Both the position numbers and the translations under genes were made by a program. DNA of 24,783 nt, from NCBI GenBank assembly GCA_002360535.1, contig DEQR01000030.1, forward strand, positions 1 to 24,783. Direction: 5' to 3'. The stretch is from Thiobacillus sp. UBA3361. GTDB lineage: Bacteria; Pseudomonadota; Gammaproteobacteria; Burkholderiales; Thiobacillaceae. Under the pieces are notes generated by a model. The model was not told where the DNA came from, made no database searches, and saw only the letters and a list, made by a program, of their open reading frames with translations. Of the stretch, positions 1-9,106 are shown piece after piece; the stretch's first letter is position 1, and each line of letters opens with the position of its first letter.

Positions 1-1435
1 CATGGTCAACTGCAACCCGGAGACCGTATCCACCGACTACGACACCTCCGACCGGCTGTACTTCGAGCCCCTGACCCTGGAGGACGTGCTGGAGGTGGTG
101 CGCGTCGAGAAGCCCGCCGGGGTGATCGTGCAGTACGGTGGCCAGACACCGCTCAAGCTGGCGCGCGACCTGGAGAAGAACGGCGTGCCCATCATCGGCA
201 CCACGCCGGACATGATCGACGCCGCCGAGGACCGGGAGCGGTTCCAGAAGATGATCCACGCCCTGGGCCTGTTGCAGCCGCCCAACCGCACCGCGCGCAC
301 CGAGGAGGATGCCCTCCGCCTGGCCGCCGAGATCGGCTACCCGCTGGTGGTGCGCCCGTCCTACGTGCTGGGCGGCCGGGCCATGGAGATCGTGCGCGAG
401 GAGGCGGATTTGCAGCGCTACATGCGCGAGGCGGTGAAGGTGTCCAACGACTCGCCGGTGCTGCTGGACCGCTTCCTCAACGACGCCATCGAGGTGGACG
501 TGGACGCCCTGTCGGACGGCGCCGACGTGCTCATCGGCGGCATCATGGAACACATCGAACAGGCCGGCGTGCACTCCGGCGACTCGGCCTGCTCCCTGCC
601 GCCCTATAGCCTGTCGCCCGCCCTGCAGGACGACCTGCGCCGCCAGACCGTGGCCATGGCCAGGGCCCTGAACGTGGTGGGCCTGATGAACGTGCAGTTC
701 GCCATCAAGGGCACCGACGTTTACGTCCTGGAGGTCAACCCGCGTGCCTCGCGTACCGTGCCTTACGTGTCCAAGGCCACCGGCCGGCCCCTGGCCAAGA
801 TCGCCGCGCGCTGCATGACTGGCAAGACGCTCAAGGAACAGGGCGCCGAGCGGGAAATCGTCCCCCACTATTATTCCGTGAAGGAAGCGGTGTTCCCGTT
901 CCGGAAGTTTCCCGGCGTCGATCCCATGCTGGGGCCGGAGATGAAGTCCACCGGCGAGGTGATGGGGGTGGGCGACACCTTCGGCGAGGCCTTCCTGAAG
1001 GCCCAGTACGGCGCCAGCACCAAGTTGCCGCTGAAGGGCAGCGCCCTGCTGTCGGTGCGCGACCCGGAGCAGCCGCAGGTGGCCGACATCGCCCGTCATC
1101 TGCACGACCTGGGCTTCAAGCTGCTGGCCACGAAGGGCACCGCCGCGCGCATCGAGGCCGCCGGCCTGCCGGTCACCCGGGTCAACAAGGTGGCCGAGGG
1201 CCGGCCCCACATCGTTGACATGATCAAGAACCGGGAGATCGACTTCATTGTCAACGTGGTGGAGGACAAGCGGGCGGTGCTGGATTCCGCGTCCATCCGC
1301 ACCGCCGCCCTGGTGCAGAACGTGCCCTACTTCACCACCCTGGCCGGCGCCAAGGCCGCCTGCCTGGGCATGAAGGACCGCCGGGGCATCACCGTCAATT
1401 CCCTGCAAGGCCTGCACCAGCGCCTGCATCAGTAG
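1..1435 (+). CDS. carB: Carbamoyl-phosphate synthase large subunit, C-terminal part (5' end outside window)
   Basis: This is the ATP-grasp subunit that makes carbamoyl phosphate from bicarbonate, glutamine-derived ammonia and 2 ATP, for arginine and pyrimidine synthesis in the cytoplasm. About 477 codons are visible, against about 1070 for the full protein, so the N-terminal half lies upstream of the window. The visible part begins at MVNCNPETVSTDYD, just before the second ATP-grasp (carbamate kinase) domain. Hallmarks include VIVQYGGQTPLKLA, the phosphate-binding region RPSYVLGGRAMEIV, IEHIEQAGVHSGDSA-like residues and the metal-binding EVNPRASRTVP. The last ~130 residues (from about LLSVRDPEQ) form the MGS-like regulatory domain that binds allosteric effectors in the E. 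coli enzyme. The stop is TAG. greA starts 14 nt later, so the two are probably co-transcribed. The start codon cannot be judged. Identity is secure from near-continuous similarity to the E. coli protein as I recall it. Confidence 0.97.
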   Translation, partial: MVNCNPETVSTDYDTSDRLYFEPLTLEDVLEVVRVEKPAGVIVQYGGQTPLKLARDLEKNGVPIIGTTPDMIDAAEDRERFQKMIHALGLLQPPNRTARTEEDALRLAAEIGYPLVVRPSYVLGGRAMEIVREEADLQRYMREAVKVSNDSPVLLDRFLNDAIEVDVDALSDGADVLIGGIMEHIEQAGVHSGDSACSLPPYSLSPALQDDLRRQTVAMARALNVVGLMNVQFAIKGTDVYVLEVNPRASRTVPYVSKATGRPLAKIAARCMTGKTLKEQGAEREIVPHYYSVKEAVFPFRKFPGVDPMLGPEMKSTGEVMGVGDTFGEAFLKAQYGASTKLPLKGSALLSVRDPEQPQVADIARHLHDLGFKLLATKGTAARIEAAGLPVTRVNKVAEGRPHIVDMIKNREIDFIVNVVEDKRAVLDSASIRTAALVQNVPYFTTLAGAKAACLGMKDRRGITVNSLQGLHQRLHQ

Positions 1436-1449
1436 ATATTGGAGGAGCC

Positions 1450-1926
1450 ATGAGCAAGATCCCGCTGACCGTGGTGGGCGCCGAGCAATTGCGCAACGAA
1501 TTGCAGCGTCTGAAGAGCGTCGAGCGCCCGGCAGTCATCGAGGCCATCGCCGAGGCGCGCTCCCACGGTGACCTGTCGGAGAACGCCGAGTACGACGCGG
1601 CCAAGGAGAAACAGGGCTTCATCGAGGGCCGCATCAAGGACCTGGAGTCCAAGCTGGCCAACGCCCAGATCATCGACCCGCGCCACCTGGACACGGACGG
1701 CCGCATCGTCTTCGGCGCCACCGTTGAATTGGTGGATGCCGAGACCGGCGACGAGGTGAAGTATCAGATCGTCGGCGACGACGAGGCGGACATCAAACAG
1801 GGCAAGATTTCCGTCAGTTCGCCCATCGCCCGCGCCCTGATCGGCAAATACGCCGGCGACGTGGCGGATGTGCAGGCGCCGGGCGGGGTGCGGCATTACG
1901 AGGTGGTGGATGTGCACTACATCTGA
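1450..1926 (+). CDS. greA: Transcription elongation factor GreA
   Basis: GreA enters the secondary channel of stalled RNA polymerase and stimulates cleavage of the backtracked transcript. At 158 aa it has the normal family length. Residues 1-75 form the antiparallel coiled-coil, whose tip carries the acidic pair D41 and E44 in HGDLSENAEYDAA. These residues coordinate the catalytic Mg2+ in studied Gre factors. Residues about 80-158 form the FKBP-like C-terminal domain, including the conserved SPIARALIGKYAGD segment. The ATG is preceded by a GGAGGAG ribosome-binding site at a normal distance. The gene lies 14 nt after carB and is followed by a DUF4149 membrane-protein gene, an order I associate with betaproteobacteria. 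Nothing is unusual. Confidence 0.97.
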   Translation: MSKIPLTVVGAEQLRNELQRLKSVERPAVIEAIAEARSHGDLSENAEYDAAKEKQGFIEGRIKDLESKLANAQIIDPRHLDTDGRIVFGATVELVDAETGDEVKYQIVGDDEADIKQGKISVSSPIARALIGKYAGDVADVQAPGGVRHYEVVDVHYI

Positions 1927-1985
1927 CGGGCCGGGGAACAACATCCGCGTCATTGGCGCGCAAACCCGACCCTAACCCCTGCGCC

Positions 1986-2441
1986 ATGAAATCCCTCCCC
2001 CATCTCCTCGCCGCCTGGGCCGCCGCCCTCTGGGTCGGCGGCCTCTGGGCCATCGGCTACCTGGCCGCGCCGGTGCTGTTCTATCACCTGGACGACCGCA
2101 TGCTGGCCGGCAACCTGGCCGGTCAGATGTTTCGCTGGATCGGCTGGATGGGCATCGTCTGCGGTACCGGGCTGTTGCTGCACCGTTTCTGGTTCTCGGG
2201 CGGCCGGGCACTGAAACAGAGTTTTGTCTGGATCGTGGTGGTCATGCTGCTGCTCACCCTGGGCCAGCAATTCGGCATCCAGCCGTTGATGCAGGAGCTC
2301 AAGGACATGGCCATGCCGCGCGATGTCATGGAAAGCATGTTCCGCGACCGTTTCGCCGCCTGGCACGGCGTCTCCAGCGCCGTGTATTTGCTGGAGAGCC
2401 TGTTGGGCCTGTGGCTGGTGGCCCGCCAGGCATCAAGGTAG
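1986..2441 (+). CDS. DUF4149 family integral membrane protein
   Basis: A 151-aa hydrophobic protein with about four predicted membrane segments: residues about 4-28 (HLLAAWAAALWVGGLW), 44-62, 78-96 and 128-146. The first helix with WVGG, followed by APVLF and a charged loop, is the pattern I associate with DUF4149 (TMEM205-like) proteins, which often sit between greA and yhbY/rlmE in betaproteobacteria. Its function is not known to me. I chose the ATG at 1986. The frame is open upstream to a TTG at 1953, but the ATG places the charged MKSLPH segment directly before the first helix. Its stop overlaps the 3' end of the convergent yhbY gene by 9 nt, so no terminator fits between them. Confidence 0.85.
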   Translation: MKSLPHLLAAWAAALWVGGLWAIGYLAAPVLFYHLDDRMLAGNLAGQMFRWIGWMGIVCGTGLLLHRFWFSGGRALKQSFVWIVVVMLLLTLGQQFGIQPLMQELKDMAMPRDVMESMFRDRFAAWHGVSSAVYLLESLLGLWLVARQASR

Positions 2442-2726
2442 CGTGATGCGCGGCTCCGGCGCGGGCCGATAGACGAGCAGCAGCTTGCCGATATGCTGCA
2501 CCGGTGCCGCGTTCAGGGTCTCGCAAAGCGCCTTCAGCCAAGCCTCCCGCGCGTCCCGGTCGTCGTTCAGCACGCGGATCTTGATCAATTCGTGGGCGGT
2601 CAGCGCCCGGTCCGCCTCGGCGATCACCGCCGCGGACAGGCCGGCATTGCCGATCATCACGACCGGCTTGAGGTCGTGAGCGAGAGATTTCAAATGTTTA
2701 CGTTGGATGGGGGTCAGTTGCAGCAT
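2433..2726 (-). CDS. yhbY: Ribosome assembly RNA-binding protein YhbY (CRM domain)
   Basis: This small single-domain CRM (CRS1-YhbY) RNA-binding protein associates with pre-50S particles in E. coli. The 97-aa product spans the family length. It shows the N-terminal QRKHLKSLAHDLKPVV helix, the loop motif IGNAGLS (the GxxG RNA-contacting turn) and ELIKIRVL, and ends with the conserved IGKLLLVYRP strand. I prefer the ATG at 2726 because it aligns with the E. coli start. An in-frame ATG at 2738 would add MEYT and has an equally weak Shine-Dalgarno. It is the only - strand gene in the core region: its 3' end overlaps the DUF4149 gene by 9 nt, and its start lies 19-31 nt from the divergent rlmE start. 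Its promoter must therefore lie inside the rlmE reading frame or the tiny gap. Confidence 0.93.
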   Translation of the reverse strand: MLQLTPIQRKHLKSLAHDLKPVVMIGNAGLSAAVIAEADRALTAHELIKIRVLNDDRDAREAWLKALCETLNAAPVQHIGKLLLVYRPAPEPRITLP

Positions 2727-2757
2727 CGTGTATTCCATTTCAAAGCCTGAATCCTAA

Positions 2758-3396
2758 ATGAAACGCCAAGCCAAGACCCGTGCCTGGCATCACCAGCACG
2801 TCAATGATTTCTACGTGCGCCAGTCGGTGGAGCAGGGCTGGCGTTCGCGCGCGGCCTTCAAGCTGCTGGAGATCGACGAACGCGACCATCTGCTCAAGCC
2901 CGGCCTGACCGTGGTCGATCTGGGCTGCGCGCCGGGGGGCTGGTGCCAGGTGGCGGCCAGCAGGATGAAGGGGCAGGGGCGTATCGTCGGTATCGACCTG
3001 CTGGAGATGACCGGCATGAACGGCGTGACCATCGTCCAGGGCGACTTCAGCGAGGCCGTCGGCCTGGCCGCCCTGGACGAGGCCCTGGGTGGGCGCCGGC
3101 CGGACCTGGTGCTGTCCGACATGGCACCCAACATCACCGGCATCGCCCATGCGGATCAGGCCAAATCCTTTGCCCTGGCCGAATTGGCCCTGGACTATGC
3201 CCGCGACCACCTGCAACCCGAGGGCGCCTTCCTGGTCAAAGTTTTCCAGGGCGCCGGCTTCGAGGAATTCATGCGGGCCATGCGCCGGGTGTTCCGCAAG
3301 GTGGCGGCACGCAAGCCTAAGGCCTCACGCGACCGCAGCCGGGAAGTCTATCTGCTCGGACGCGGACTCATTGATGCCGGGGCGGAGTTGAATTAG
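2758..3396 (+). CDS. rlmE: 23S rRNA (uridine-2552-2'-O) methyltransferase RlmE (FtsJ/RrmJ)
   Basis: RlmE methylates the 2'-OH of U2552 in 23S rRNA of the assembling 50S subunit, using S-adenosylmethionine. The 212 aa match the usual length. The Rossmann-fold SAM motif VDLGCAPGGW is at residues 53-62. The K-D-K-E catalytic tetrad is complete: K35 (AAFKLLEID), D121 (LSDMAPNITG), K161 (LVKVFQGAGF) and E196 (SREVYLL). No clear Shine-Dalgarno precedes the ATG. The gene starts 19-31 nt from divergent yhbY and lies 109 nt upstream of ftsH, the classic rlmE-ftsH neighbourhood. I saw no convincing promoter or terminator in that 109-nt gap. Confidence 0.96.
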   Translation: MKRQAKTRAWHHQHVNDFYVRQSVEQGWRSRAAFKLLEIDERDHLLKPGLTVVDLGCAPGGWCQVAASRMKGQGRIVGIDLLEMTGMNGVTIVQGDFSEAVGLAALDEALGGRRPDLVLSDMAPNITGIAHADQAKSFALAELALDYARDHLQPEGAFLVKVFQGAGFEEFMRAMRRVFRKVAARKPKASRDRSREVYLLGRGLIDAGAELN

Positions 3397-3505
3397 GCTG
3401 CCGTGGACGCACATGGTGTTTTGCAGTCGGTGAACGTGAATGCGCGGTTCGTCATGAGGTGGGTCGCTTCACGGTTCGCATTTCACGCAACATAAGGATA
3501 TTGAA

Positions 3506-5395
<1,890 letters not shown>

Positions 5396-5411
5396 GAACA
5401 GATACAAGTCG

Positions 5412-5453
5412 CAAGGTGCAAGACTCAAGATTTGCCTTGAGTCTTGCACCTTG
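5412..5453 (+). repeat. Perfect 18-bp inverted repeat between ftsH and folP
   Basis: The left arm (5412-5429) reads CAAGGTGCAAGACTCAAG and the right arm (5436-5453) is its exact reverse complement, with the 6-nt loop ATTTGC between. In RNA this would be a very stable 18-bp hairpin. It begins 16 nt after the ftsH stop and ends 19 nt before the folP ATG. No U-run follows, so a simple Rho-independent terminator is unlikely. An mRNA-stabilising intercistronic hairpin or a REP/MITE-like dispersed element fits better. The arms are plainly less GC-rich than the flanking genes. I noticed no second copy in the window. Confidence 0.8.
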
Positions 5454-5472
5454 AACCTTGGGTCTGGTGTTT

Positions 5473-6294
5473 ATGTTCCTCTGTGGCCGCTACCGCTTTG
5501 CCCTGGACCGTCCCTTGGTCATGGGCATCATCAACGTCACCCCCGACTCCTTTTCCGACGGCGGCCGGCATGACTCGGCGGCCGCCGCCATTTCCCACGG
5601 CCTGCGGCTACGGGAGGAAGGGGCCGACATCCTGGATATCGGCGGTGAATCCACGCGACCCGGCGCGCGGCCGGTGTCCGGGCAGGAAGAGCTGGACCGG
5701 GTGATGCCGGTGCTCGAAGGGCTGCTGCACTGCGGCGCCGCCCTGTCCGTGGACACCATGAAACCGGCGGTCATGCGTGCCGCCCTAGCGGCCGGAGCGG
5801 ATATGGTCAATGACGTGAACGCCTTCCGTGCGGAGGGTGCTGTGGAGGCGGTGGCCGGCGGCGAGTCGGGTCTGTGTGTCATGCATATGCAAGGCGAGCC
5901 GCGCACCATGCAGGCCGCGCCGCACTACGGGAATGTGGTGGCCGAGGTGTGCGCCTTCCTGGGCGCACGGCTGGCGGCCCTGCACTCTGCCGGTGTGGCC
6001 CGTGAACGGTTGGTGGTGGATCCGGGTTTCGGCTTCGGCAAGACCCTGGAACACAACCTGGCCCTGTTTAAGTCCCTGGGCGACCTGGTCGATATGGCCC
6101 CTGTGCTGGTCGGCGTATCGCGCAAGTCCATGCTGGGCCTGCTGACCGGGCGCGACGTCGATCGGCGCATGCCGGCGAGCGTGGCGGCCGCGGTGCTGGC
6201 CGTGCAGCGGGGCGCGGCCATCCTGCGCGTGCACGACGTGGCCGAGACGATGGATGCGATCAACGTGTGGCAGGCATTAGGAGAACAACAATGA
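5473..6294 (+). CDS. folP: Dihydropteroate synthase
   Basis: FolP condenses p-aminobenzoate with 6-hydroxymethyl-7,8-dihydropterin pyrophosphate in folate synthesis, and is the target of sulfonamides. The 273-aa TIM-barrel product shows the pterin and pABA loops: MGIINVTPDSFSDGG (residues 17-31), DIGGESTRPGA, VNDVNAF, the DPGFGFGKTLEHN motif, GVSRKSMLG and the closing LRVHDVAE. I chose the ATG at 5473. The frame is open to a TTG at 5458 and a GTG at 5467, and no strong ribosome-binding site separates these options. The 18-bp hairpin ends 19 nt upstream and may affect initiation. The stop overlaps the glmM start as ATGA, which suggests translational coupling in an ftsH-folP-glmM operon. Confidence 0.96.
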   Translation: MFLCGRYRFALDRPLVMGIINVTPDSFSDGGRHDSAAAAISHGLRLREEGADILDIGGESTRPGARPVSGQEELDRVMPVLEGLLHCGAALSVDTMKPAVMRAALAAGADMVNDVNAFRAEGAVEAVAGGESGLCVMHMQGEPRTMQAAPHYGNVVAEVCAFLGARLAALHSAGVARERLVVDPGFGFGKTLEHNLALFKSLGDLVDMAPVLVGVSRKSMLGLLTGRDVDRRMPASVAAAVLAVQRGAAILRVHDVAETMDAINVWQALGEQQ

Positions 6295-7655
6295 GCAGAA
6301 GGTTTTTCGGCACCGACGGGGTGCGCGGCCGGGTGGGCGAGGACCCCATCACGCCGGGCATGGTCATGCGCCTGGGCTATGCCGCCGGCAAGGTGCTGGC
6401 CGCCCAGCAGCATGAGAGCCTGCACGGCGAGCGTCCGGCGGTGCTGATCGGCAAGGACACCCGCGCCTCGGGCTACATGCTGGAGGCCGCCTTGCAGGCC
6501 GGCATGACCGCCGCCGGCGTGGATGTGCGCCTCACCGGGCCGATGCCCACACCGGGCGTGGCCTATCTGACGCGCGCCCTGCGCTTGCAAGCCGGGGTGG
6601 TGATTTCCGCCTCGCATAATCCGTTCGAGGACAACGGCATCAAGTTCTTCTCGGCACGGGGTACCAAGCTGCCGGACGAAACCGAACTGGCCATCGAGGA
6701 GGCCATGGAGAGCCCGATCCAGACCGTGCCCTCCAGGCACATCGGCCGCTCCAAGCGCATCGACGGGGCCGCCGAGCGCTATATCGAGTTCTGCAAGAGC
6801 ACCTTCCCGGCCGACCTGGACCTGCGCGGCATGCGCATCGTGGTGGATTGTTCCAACGGCGCCGCCTATCACATCGCCCCCCACGTCATGCACGAACTGG
6901 GCGCCGATGTGATCCCCATCTGCAACGAGCCGGACGGCTTCAACATCAACCAGGAGTGCGGCGCAACCCACCCCGAGGCCCTGGCCCGCGCGGTACGCCG
7001 GCACCGGGCCGACGTGGGCATGGCCCTGGACGGTGACGCCGACCGGCTGATGATGGTGGACCAAAGCGGCCAGCTGGCCGACGGCGACCGGCTCATCTAC
7101 GTCATCGCCCGGCATCGCCAGAAACACGGAGAGCTGAAGGGCGGCATCGTTGGCACCCTGATGACCAATCTGGGCACCGAGCAGGCCCTGCGCGCCCTGG
7201 GCTGCGATTTCAGGCGCGCCAAGGTGGGCGACCGCTACGTGCTGGAACTCATGCAGGAACAGGGCTGGGATTTGGGCGGGGAAACCTCCGGGCACATCCT
7301 CTGCCTGGACAAGCACACCACCGGCGACGGCATCATCTCCGCTTTGCAGGTCCTGGCGGCGTTGCGCCGTTCCGGGCGAAGCCTGGCGGATTATATCCGC
7401 GACTGCCCGGTGTTCCCTCAGATATTGATCAACGTCCGGGTGGCCAAGGGCTTCAAGCTCAACGGCCAGCACGCGATCGAGCGGGCGGTGACCGAGGTGG
7501 AGGCCGAATTGGGTGATGGCGGCCGGGTGGTACTGCGTCCTTCCGGCACCGAACCGCTGGTCCGCGTCATGGTCGAGGGCCGCGAAGAGGCCCAGGTCAA
7601 GCGCCACGCCGAGCATATCGCCACGGCCGTACGTCAGGCAGCGGAACAGCGCTGA
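6291..7655 (+). CDS. glmM: Phosphoglucosamine mutase
   Basis: GlmM interconverts glucosamine-6-phosphate and glucosamine-1-phosphate on the route to UDP-GlcNAc for peptidoglycan and LPS. At 454 aa it has the usual length and the four-domain alpha-D-phosphohexomutase layout. The N-terminal RRFFGTDGVRG is followed by the catalytic phosphoserine S108 in ISASHNPFEDNG. The Mg2+ site DGDADR is at 247-252, the sugar-binding loop is GGETSGH, and the C-terminal phosphate-binding loop is RPSGTEPLVRVMVEG. The ATG at 6291 overlaps the folP stop by 4 nt and has an AGGAG site 7 nt upstream. The 308 nt after it hold the pst regulatory region. A short G/C hairpin at 7701-7716 (arms ACGGCA/TGCCGT) lacks a U-tract, so I see no clear terminator. 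Confidence 0.97.
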   Translation: MSRRFFGTDGVRGRVGEDPITPGMVMRLGYAAGKVLAAQQHESLHGERPAVLIGKDTRASGYMLEAALQAGMTAAGVDVRLTGPMPTPGVAYLTRALRLQAGVVISASHNPFEDNGIKFFSARGTKLPDETELAIEEAMESPIQTVPSRHIGRSKRIDGAAERYIEFCKSTFPADLDLRGMRIVVDCSNGAAYHIAPHVMHELGADVIPICNEPDGFNINQECGATHPEALARAVRRHRADVGMALDGDADRLMMVDQSGQLADGDRLIYVIARHRQKHGELKGGIVGTLMTNLGTEQALRALGCDFRRAKVGDRYVLELMQEQGWDLGGETSGHILCLDKHTTGDGIISALQVLAALRRSGRSLADYIRDCPVFPQILINVRVAKGFKLNGQHAIERAVTEVEAELGDGGRVVLRPSGTEPLVRVMVEGREEAQVKRHAEHIATAVRQAAEQR

Positions 7656-7736
7656 TCGTTCCGGCCTCCGCGCTGCACCTGTCCGCGTCGCTCCATGGCC
7701 ACGGCACGGGTGCCGTCGTGCCTGGTAGTGACAGGT

Positions 7737-7754
7737 CTGTCATCAGTTTGTAAT
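7737..7754 (+). promoter_or_regulatory. Distal PHO-box-like site upstream of pstS
   Basis: CTGTCATCAGTTTGTAAT matches the E. coli PhoB consensus (two CTGTCAT 7-mers 11 bp apart) at 14 of 18 positions by my count, with the first 7-mer perfect. After exactly 10 nt comes TATCTT (7765-7770), a plausible -10 with the spacing seen at PhoB-activated promoters. Transcription would begin near 7777, giving a leader of about 190 nt. That leader includes a hairpin at 7847-7873 with 10-bp arms and one G-U pair. Inference from consensus only; no binding data. Confidence 0.5.
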
Positions 7755-7846
7755 CTTTGTGCAATATCTTGGCCGTCTGGCGGATGGGTCGCGTAACGCG
7801 ACACCGCCGCATGGCCGGTTAGCCGCACGGCCGATCCCAATGGTCT

Positions 7847-7873
7847 GAATTGCCCCGCGGCATGGGGCGATTC
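7847..7873 (+). other. Hairpin in the pstS upstream region, between the two PHO-box-like sites
   Basis: The arms GAATTGCCCC and GGGGCGATTC pair over 10 bp (one G-U) around the 7-nt loop GCGGCAT. The hairpin would form only in transcripts from the distal promoter or in read-through from glmM. It ends 11 nt before the proximal PHO-box-like site. There is no U-run, so it could be a Rho-assisted terminator insulating pstS from glmM, a leader structure, or incidental. Confidence 0.4.
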
Positions 7874-7883
7874 ACCGACCGGG

Positions 7884-7917
7884 TATTCATGGAACTGTAA
7901 TGGCGCATGACTAGCAT
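7884..7917 (+). promoter_or_regulatory. Proximal PHO-box-like site with -10 hexamer for pstS
   Basis: TATTCATGGAACTGTAAT (7884-7901) matches the PHO-box consensus at 12 of 18 positions, with a strong second half (CTGTAAT, 6 of 7). TAGCAT follows after exactly 10 nt (7912-7917), the distance typical of PhoB-dependent promoters. Transcription would start near 7924, leaving a 40-nt leader before the pstS ATG at 7964. This is the more economical main promoter for pstSCAB. Both sites together suggest tandem control by phosphate starvation. Confidence 0.45.
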
Positions 7918-7963
7918 GCCGCCGTCGCCATGCGCGGCTGTGTCAACTACTGGAGATTTAGAC

Positions 7964-8989
7964 ATGTTCGGCAAGAATCGCCTGATGTTCAAACTGATCG
8001 GCATGGCCCTGGCCGCCGGCGCTTTCGCAACCACCTCCGCCGTCGCCGCGGACATCACCGGCGCGGGCGCTACCTTCCCCTACGCCGTCTATACCAAGTG
8101 GGCCGAGGCCTACAAGGCCGCCACCGGCAACCAAGTCAACTACCAGGGCATCGGTTCTTCCGGTGGTGTCAAGCAGATCAAGGCCAAGACCGTCGATTTC
8201 GGCGGTACCGACGCTCCCGTGAAGGAAGAAGAACTGGATGCCATGAAGATGGTCCAGGTTCCTACCGTCATGGGTGGCGTCACCATCGTGGTTAACCTGC
8301 CCGGCATCAAGTCCGGCAATCTGAAGCTGGATGGTGCCACCGCCGCCAACCTGTTCCGTGGCGCCATCACCAAGTGGAACGATCCGGCCATCGCGGCGCT
8401 GAACCCCGGCGTCAAGCTGCCCAGCACCGCCGTCACCGTTGCGCACCGTTCCGACGGCTCCGGCACCACCTATGCCTTCTCCAACTACATGGCCAAGCAG
8501 TCCATGGCCTTCAAGCGCGACGTCGGTGCCGGCAACACTGTGAACTGGCCGGTCAACGGTGTGGGTGGCAAGGGCAACCCCGGCGTGGCCGCCAATGTGC
8601 AGAAGATCGTCGGAGCCATCGGCTATGTCGATATTGCTGACGCCATGAAGAACAACATGACTTTCGCCGCCCTGAAGAACAAGGCCGGCAACTATATCGT
8701 CCCCAATCAGGATGCCATCGCCGACGCCGCTGCCGGCGCCAACTTCAAGGTCAAGGGCATGGCCCCCGACCTGCTCGACCAGTCCCACAAAAATGCCTGG
8801 CCGATTACCACCGCCACCTACATCCTGGCCTATGAAAAGGGTGCTGATGCCGCCAAGCAGAAGGGCATCGTCGATTTCTTCACCTGGTCCCTGAACAACG
8901 GCCAGAAGATGGCCGAGGAACTGGGTTTCGTCGCCCTGCCCCCGAGCGTGGTGAAGATGGTCGAAGCCGAGATGAAGAACATCCGTTAA
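7964..8989 (+). CDS. pstS: Phosphate ABC transporter, periplasmic phosphate-binding protein PstS
   Basis: PstS captures inorganic phosphate in the periplasm and delivers it to PstCA. The product is 341 aa. Residues 1-27 are a classic Sec signal peptide ending at AVAA before DITGAGATFPY. The mature protein has the phosphate-ligand segments GAGATFPYAVY, GIGSSGGVKQIK, VDFGGTDAPV and HRSDGSGTTYAF, the last being the diagnostic loop. I chose the ATG at 7964 because it gives the proper signal peptide and has a GGAG site 8 nt upstream. The open frame extends upstream to 7907, but that extension lacks such support. It is the first gene of pstS-pstC-pstA-pstB, preceded by two PHO-box-like sites, so induction by phosphate limitation through PhoBR is likely. 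A 12-bp hairpin follows the stop. Confidence 0.97.
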   Translation: MFGKNRLMFKLIGMALAAGAFATTSAVAADITGAGATFPYAVYTKWAEAYKAATGNQVNYQGIGSSGGVKQIKAKTVDFGGTDAPVKEEELDAMKMVQVPTVMGGVTIVVNLPGIKSGNLKLDGATAANLFRGAITKWNDPAIAALNPGVKLPSTAVTVAHRSDGSGTTYAFSNYMAKQSMAFKRDVGAGNTVNWPVNGVGGKGNPGVAANVQKIVGAIGYVDIADAMKNNMTFAALKNKAGNYIVPNQDAIADAAAGANFKVKGMAPDLLDQSHKNAWPITTATYILAYEKGADAAKQKGIVDFFTWSLNNGQKMAEELGFVALPPSVVKMVEAEMKNIR

Positions 8990-9014
8990 GTTCTTTTTCT
9001 CACCGGCCATAGCT

Positions 9015-9042
9015 GACCTGGATGGCAACAGCCATCCAGGTC
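9015..9042 (+). other. Intercistronic hairpin between pstS and pstC
   Basis: The arms GACCTGGATGGC and GCCATCCAGGTC pair perfectly over 12 bp around the tetraloop AACA, 25 nt after the pstS stop. No U-run follows. Such hairpins after the binding-protein gene of ABC operons are known to protect the upstream mRNA or partly terminate, so the binding protein is made in excess over the membrane parts. That role is inferred here from position and structure. Confidence 0.7.
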
Positions 9043-9106
9043 GTCCCGGTCAGCGCGCTTGCGATCCAGGCGGTTGACCCGGAACCACCCCTGGCGAAAT
9101 CTACAA

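Noticed and set aside
5925..7616. 563-aa open frame on the - strand across folP and glmM
   Set aside because: Antisense shadow; it crosses two confident genes and shows no family similarity.
7958..9028. 356-aa open frame on the - strand opposite pstS
   Set aside because: Antisense shadow of a confident gene; no ribosome-binding site or domain.
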